Assembly (NCBI RefSeq): GCF_036345175.1
Contig: NZ_CP107780.1
Span: 10,478,001 to 10,542,000, forward strand
Length of the DNA: 64,000 nucleotides
Origin: Streptomyces sp. NBC_00576
GTDB taxonomy: Bacteria; Actinomycetota; Actinomycetes; Streptomycetales; Streptomycetaceae
Reading direction: 5' to 3'
The translations under genes were made by a program, and so were the position numbers. How positions within the stretch are numbered: position 1 is the stretch's first letter; every line of letters begins with the position of its first letter. Below are positions 60,298 through 64,000 of the stretch, piece by piece. Under the pieces are notes generated by a model. That model saw nothing but the letters and a program-made list of their open reading frames with translations, made no database searches and was not told the origin of the DNA.

Positions 60298-61476
60298 ATG
60301 GAACTGGACTTCGGGCCCGCGGTACGCGACTTCCGCGACGAACTGCGGGACTGGCTCGCCGCACACCTCGTGGGCGAGTTCGCCGAGCACCGCGGCGTGG
60401 GCGGCCCCACCGACGGCGCGGCCTGGGAGGTCCGCCTCGCCTGGGACTGCGAGTTGTCCGCCGGGCGGTGGCTGGGCGTCGGCTGGCCGCAGGAGTACGG
60501 GGGCAGGGGGCTCGGACTCCTGGAGGAGATCGTCTTCGAGTACGAGTACGCCCGCGCGAATGCCCCCTACCGGGCCACAGTCAACGCCCTCGACCTGCTC
60601 GGCCCGATGCTGCTCCAGATGGGCAGCGAGGCACAGAAGAAACGCTTCCTGCCGCCGATCCTCGCCGTCGGGGAACTCTGGGGCCAGGGCTTCAGCGAAC
60701 CCGGCGCCGGCTCCGACCTCGCCTCGGTCCGCACCCGGGCGGAACGCGAGGGTGAGGAGTGGGTGGTCAGCGGACAGAAGGTGTGGACCTCCTTCGGCGT
60801 CCACGCGGACTGGCTGTACGTCCTCACCCGCACCGACCCGCAATCCGTGCGCCACAAGGGCCTGACCCTGCTGCTCCTGCCCACGGACCAGCCGGGCGTG
60901 GAGATCCGCCCCATCCGCAACCTCGCCGGCCAGGACGAGTTCGCCGAGGTGTTCCTCTCCGACGCACGCACCGGAGCCGACATGGTCGTGGGCGAGGTCG
61001 GCCAGGGCTGGCGCACCGCGATGGCCACCCTCGGCATCGAACGCGGCACCACGCTGCTTCCCCAGCAGCTCACCTTCGAGCGGGAGGCGGAGTCGCTGAT
61101 CGACCTGGCCAGGGAACGGGGCGCGCTCGACGACCCCATGCTGCGCCGGCGGATCGTGGACGCCTGGATCTCCGTACGCATCATGCGCACCACCAACCTG
61201 CGGACCCTCGCCGAACTGACCACCGGCCGGACTCCGGGCGCGCAGGCCACGACCGCGAAGCTGTACGCCTCGACCCGGCACCAGCAACTCGGCTATCTGG
61301 CCATGGAGTTGGCGGGACCCGCCGGGCAGATCGTCGGCGAGAACTACGGCCTGGACACCCGGCAGCGCTCCTTCCTGCTCTCGCTCGCGGAGACGATCTA
61401 CGGCGGGTCGAGCGAGATCCAGCGCAACATCATCGGTGAGCAGTTCCTCGGTCTACCGAAGGAGCCCCGCCCATGA
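60298..61476 (+). CDS. Acyl-CoA dehydrogenase, alpha-type subunit of a heteromeric pair
   Basis: The protein has 392 residues. Motifs are GVGWPQEYGGRGLGLLEEIVF, GQGFSEPGAGSDLAS, VVSGQKVWTSFGVHADW, a central Glu in TLGIERGTTL as the likely base, and IYGGSSEIQRNIIGEQFLGLPKEP at the C-terminus. The IYEGT Glu is Gly, as in FadE alpha subunits of steroid-type alpha2beta2 complexes. ATG at 60298 with GGGGAG upstream. It overlaps the SnoaL-like gene by ATGA, so the operon is beta-ACAD, alpha-ACAD, SnoaL-like, SDR. Confidence 0.87.
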   Translation: MELDFGPAVRDFRDELRDWLAAHLVGEFAEHRGVGGPTDGAAWEVRLAWDCELSAGRWLGVGWPQEYGGRGLGLLEEIVFEYEYARANAPYRATVNALDLLGPMLLQMGSEAQKKRFLPPILAVGELWGQGFSEPGAGSDLASVRTRAEREGEEWVVSGQKVWTSFGVHADWLYVLTRTDPQSVRHKGLTLLLLPTDQPGVEIRPIRNLAGQDEFAEVFLSDARTGADMVVGEVGQGWRTAMATLGIERGTTLLPQQLTFEREAESLIDLARERGALDDPMLRRRIVDAWISVRIMRTTNLRTLAELTTGRTPGAQATTAKLYASTRHQQLGYLAMELAGPAGQIVGENYGLDTRQRSFLLSLAETIYGGSSEIQRNIIGEQFLGLPKEPRP

Positions 61477-61985
61477 CGTCCGTCGAGGAGCGCCTCGACC
61501 GCATCGAGTCGCAACTGGCGATCCAGCAACTGCCCATCCGCTACGCGCTCGCCGTCGATGCCAGGGATCTCGACGCCTGGGTCGGCTGCTTCCGCCCCGA
61601 CGTGGACATGGGACGTCATGGCCGCGGCCGACAGGTCCTGCGCCGGCACATCGATCCCCTGGTGCGCGGCTTCCACCGCTCCGTCCACCAGATCTGCGGT
61701 CACCGCATCGAGTTCACCGGCCGTGAAACGGCGACCGGCGCGGTCTACTGCAGGGCCGAGCACGAGGTGGGGGACCGGTGGATCGTGATGGCGATCTGCT
61801 ACCGGGACGAGTACGCGCGCGTGGACGGCGAGTGGTACTTCTCGCGGCGCCGTGAACAGCACTGGTATGCGGCGGACGTGACGGAGCGCCCCCAGACGGT
61901 GGGCTTCAACAGCTGGGAGGGATCAGGAGAACCGGCGCTGCCCGAGGCCTTCCCCTCCTGGGCACCCTTCTGGAAGGAGACGTGA
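61473..61985 (+). CDS. SnoaL-like (NTF2-fold) protein
   Basis: The protein has 170 residues. It has the opening helix of SnoaL_4 proteins (LDRIESQLAIQQLPIRYALAVDARDLDAWVGCF), VHQICGHRIEF, YCRAEHEV and WYFSRRREQHWY. NTF2-fold proteins of this group act as cyclases, isomerases, hydratases or dehydratases in polyketide and steroid pathways, and often catalyse with Asp/His pairs in the cone; Asp and His candidates lie in residues 26-34 and 55-80. It is coupled to the upstream ACAD and the downstream SDR (overlaps ATGA and TGATG). The reaction is unknown. Confidence 0.8.
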   Translation: MTSVEERLDRIESQLAIQQLPIRYALAVDARDLDAWVGCFRPDVDMGRHGRGRQVLRRHIDPLVRGFHRSVHQICGHRIEFTGRETATGAVYCRAEHEVGDRWIVMAICYRDEYARVDGEWYFSRRREQHWYAADVTERPQTVGFNSWEGSGEPALPEAFPSWAPFWKET

Positions 61986-62740
61986 TGGCACGGTTGTCCG
62001 GGAAGACGGCGCTGGTCACCGGGGGAGGGCAGGGAGTGGGGCGCGGCATCGCGCTCGCGCTGGCCGCCGCGGGCGCCTTTGTGGTGATCACCGGCCGCAC
62101 CGAGAACAAGCTGAAGGACACGGCCGACGAGATCACCGAGCGCGGCGGACGGGCGCACACCGTTGTCGGAGATGTGGGGGAGCGGGACGACGTCGACCGC
62201 ATGGTGGCCGAGACGGTACGGGAGTTCGGCCGCCTGGACGTACTCGTCAACAACGCCCAGTCCTCGGTCCAGCGCCGACTGGAACAGACGACGTACGACG
62301 ACGTCGAACTCACCTACCGCAGTGGACCGTTGGCCGCGTTCCACGCGATGCAGGCGGCCCTGCCGCACCTGAAGGCGAGTCGCGGCAGTGTGGTGAACCT
62401 CGGTTCGTCGGCCGCGATACAGGGCGAGGTGACCTTCGCGGCGTACGCGATGGCCAAGGAGGCGGTCCGGGGGCTGACGAAGGTGGCCGCGCGGGAGTGG
62501 GGGGCGTACGGGATCCGGGTGAACGTCGTCTGCCCGGCGGCGCTGAGCCCGGCGGCGGAGGCGTTCTTCGCGGATCACCCGGAGAAGGCCGAGAGCGTGC
62601 TCGCCGGCATCCCGCTGGGTCGGATGGGCGACCCGGAGACAGACATCGGCCGCGCGGTGGCGGCGCTCGTCAGCGATGACATGGCGTACCTGACGGGGGC
62701 GACACTGATGCTGGAGGGCGGGCGAACGCTGCTCGGCTGA
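61985..62740 (+). CDS. SDR-family oxidoreductase
   Basis: The protein has 251 residues. It shows TGGGQGVGRGIA, VVITGRTENKL (Arg pattern suggesting NADP), NNAQSS in place of the usual NNAG, LGSSAAIQGEVTF with catalytic YAMAK, and a C-terminal LMLEGGRTLLG. It is likely a ketoreductase or hydroxyacyl-CoA dehydrogenase. Its ATG shares a base with the SnoaL-like stop (TGATG at 61983-61987). It is the last gene of the operon and is followed by a Streptomyces hairpin repeat that could serve as terminator. Confidence 0.86.
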   Translation: MARLSGKTALVTGGGQGVGRGIALALAAAGAFVVITGRTENKLKDTADEITERGGRAHTVVGDVGERDDVDRMVAETVREFGRLDVLVNNAQSSVQRRLEQTTYDDVELTYRSGPLAAFHAMQAALPHLKASRGSVVNLGSSAAIQGEVTFAAYAMAKEAVRGLTKVAAREWGAYGIRVNVVCPAALSPAAEAFFADHPEKAESVLAGIPLGRMGDPETDIGRAVAALVSDDMAYLTGATLMLEGGRTLLG

Positions 62741-62751
62741 GGCGGTGTGGG

Positions 62752-62855
62752 GCCTCGGGGGCGCTGCCCCCGAACCCCCGCATTTTCAGCCCGTCCGGCG
62801 TTTGAGGACGAGCGCGTTCAGCGCGAAGGGGGGTCTGGGGGCGCAGCCCCCAGGT
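62752..62855. repeat. Streptomyces intergenic hairpin repeat element
   Basis: Two related hairpins, GGGGGC-GCT-GCCCCC (62757-62771) and GGGGGC-GCA-GCCCCC (62837-62851), flank a core with TTTTCAGCCCGTCCGGCGTT and TGAGGACGAG. The same arrangement is familiar from many Streptomyces intergenic regions. Here it lies between convergent genes (SDR and CaiB), where it could stop transcription from both sides. The rest of the gap to 62908 is GC-rich without further features. Confidence 0.75.
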
Positions 62856-62908
62856 TCAGGATGGGACGGGTAGGGGCGGCGGGGGCGAGAATCCCGCCCC
62901 ACCCCACC

Positions 62909-64000
62909 TCACACAACCCCCCGCCCCCGCAACCCCCGCAGCTGCTCCTCCGTCACCCCCGCCAGCCTGCCCAGGACCTCGGCCGTGTGCTCGCCCAGCG
63001 CGGGCGGCGCGGCGTACCCCTCGACGGGAGTCCCCGTCAACCGGATCGGATTCGCGAGCATCGGCAACCGCCCCGACATCGGGTCCTCGACCTCGACCAG
63101 CATCCCCCGATGCTGTATCTGCGGGTCGGCGAAAACCTCGGGCAGCTCGTTGAACGGGCCCGCAGGGACGTCGTGTTCGTCCAGTACGGCGAGCCATTCG
63201 TCCCGTGTCCGAGTGCGCAGCACCGCCGCCAGCACCGGCAGAATCGCCTCGCGATACGTGATCCGCGCGGACGTCGTGGCGAACCGCGGGTCCTGGAGCA
63301 GGTCGGTGCGGCCGGCCGCCGCACAGAACGCCGCGAACTGCTTGTCGTTGCCCGCGACGAGGAAGATCGGCTTGTCCGCGCACTGGAACGCCTGGGACGG
63401 AATCCCGCCGTACCCGCCGTTGCCGCGCCGCTGCGGAACCTCGCCGGAGACCAGGTAGTTCATCGCGAAGTGCGACAGCGAGGCCAGACCGCAGTCCAGC
63501 AGGGACAGGTCGATGTACTGGCCCTCGCCGGTCGCGTCCCGGTGCCGCAGGGCCGCCAGCACGGCTGTGGAGGCGTACAGCCCCGTGAGGATGTCGACCA
63601 TGCTGACGCCGACCTTCATCGGTTCCCCGGGGTGTCCGGAGACGCTCATCATCCCGGACATGGCCTGGAAGATACCGTCGTAGCCCGGGCGCCCGGCGTA
63701 CGGCCCGGTCTGCCCGAAGCCGGTCACCGACAGGTACACCAGCCGCGGGTTGAGCTCCCGCAGGCTCTCCTGGTCGAGCCCGTACTTCGCCAGCGTCCCC
63801 GCCCGGAAGTTCTCGACCAGCACGTCCGACCGGGCGGCGAGCGCGCGGATCAGTTCCTGCCCCTCGGCGGTGGAGTGGTTGACGGTGACCGACTGCTTGT
63901 TGCGGTTGCAGGCGAGGTAGAAGGCGGCGGTGTCCGTCCGGTCGCCCTCGGGCCCGGGCGCGAAGGGCGGGCCGTACGTGCGTGAGTCGTCCCCCGTTCC
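62909..64000 (-). CDS. CaiB/BaiF family CoA transferase (N-terminus outside window)
   Basis: About 363 C-terminal residues are visible; the gene continues past the right edge. The open frame at the edge reads GDDSRTYGPPFAPG, then FYLACNRNKQSVTV, DVLVENFRAGTLAKYGLD, SVTGFGQTGPYAGRPGYDG and VSMVDILTGLYAS with the catalytic Asp, ending in LGEHTAEVLGRLAGV. These are class III CoA transferase signatures. An internal Met at 63823 is not the start, since the conserved N-terminal motifs lie upstream. It is a second CaiB-type enzyme, distinct from 42646-43800. The acyl donor and acceptor are unknown. Confidence 0.9.
   Translation of the reverse strand, partial: GTGDDSRTYGPPFAPGPEGDRTDTAAFYLACNRNKQSVTVNHSTAEGQELIRALAARSDVLVENFRAGTLAKYGLDQESLRELNPRLVYLSVTGFGQTGPYAGRPGYDGIFQAMSGMMSVSGHPGEPMKVGVSMVDILTGLYASTAVLAALRHRDATGEGQYIDLSLLDCGLASLSHFAMNYLVSGEVPQRRGNGGYGGIPSQAFQCADKPIFLVAGNDKQFAAFCAAAGRTDLLQDPRFATTSARITYREAILPVLAAVLRTRTRDEWLAVLDEHDVPAGPFNELPEVFADPQIQHRGMLVEVEDPMSGRLPMLANPIRLTGTPVEGYAAPPALGEHTAEVLGRLAGVTEEQLRGLRGRGVV

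Noticed and set aside
59035..61287. Long minus-strand open frame opposite the second dehydrogenase pair
   Set aside because: Antisense shadow without motifs or ribosome binding site.
24700..64000. Steroid degradation cluster
   Set aside because: Heteromeric ACADs and DUF35 pairs fit, but no ring-hydroxylating, ring-cleaving or delta-1-dehydrogenase genes are in the window, so a steroid substrate is not claimed.
1..64000. CRISPR array, tRNA, rRNA or biosynthetic megasynthase genes
   Set aside because: No regular direct repeats with spacers, no tRNA-like cloverleaf and no PKS/NRPS motifs were recognised by eye.

Overview
The window is about 70% or more G+C. It uses many GTG starts, strong AGGAGG-type ribosome binding sites and many 4-bp ATGA/GTGA stop-start overlaps. 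It encodes Tat and Sec exported enzymes, a type II (GNAT-first) acetyltransferase, F420-type LLM oxidoreductases, and a typical Streptomyces intergenic hairpin repeat. All this points to a Streptomyces (or very close actinomycete) chromosome. No rRNA, tRNA, CRISPR or intact transposase was seen.

Region 1 (1-24500) is a secreted-glycosidase locus. The left edge holds the 5' part of a sugar ABC-transporter lipoprotein gene, divergent from a FadR/GntR regulator. A minus-strand gene set then runs from 23362 down to 2098: GH31 glycosidase, DUF4091/GH123-like protein, two GH35 beta-galactosidases, SGNH/GDSL esterase, GH29 alpha-fucosidase, two stand-alone accessory proteins, and GH89 alpha-N-acetylglucosaminidase. 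A DeoR-type repressor gene lies upstream (23707-24495), with its own terminator and a candidate promoter/operator for the set. The enzyme types together match what is needed to strip mucin-type or blood-group-like O-glycans. Four of the proteins carry copies of the same C-terminal NEW3 plus jelly-roll cassette. A 315-bp gap between the two GH35 genes looks like a scar of IS605/IS1341 (TnpB) elements.

Region 2 (24700-64000) is a dense acyl-CoA catabolic island. It contains seven acyl-CoA dehydrogenase (ACAD) polypeptides beyond a first one at 24712, including two adjacent alpha/beta-type pairs and one orphan beta-type subunit. It also has EtfAB, four enoyl-CoA hydratase/isomerase proteins, four SDRs, two thiolase-like/DUF35 pairs, a PaaK-type and an AMP-binding CoA ligase, two CaiB-type CoA transferases, an aldehyde dehydrogenase, a MaoC-like protein, an amidohydrolase, a thioesterase, two LLM oxidoreductases, a DoxX protein, a SnoaL-like protein and a second FadR-type regulator. 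Heteromeric ACADs and thiolase/DUF35 pairs are hallmarks of actinobacterial steroid or terpenoid side-chain catabolism, but no ring-degrading genes are present here, so the substrate is unknown. Several proteins lack canonical catalytic residues: a GH1-family protein with both catalytic Glu changed to Asp, a thiolase-like protein without the nucleophilic Cys, a MaoC protein without the Asp/His pair, and an acetyltransferase with a shortened ATP-grasp domain. AT-rich divergent promoter gaps in this island carry FadR-like palindromes (TNGTnnnACNA) that may be sites for the local GntR regulator.

All functional calls come from reading motifs and family resemblance by eye; no database search was run.
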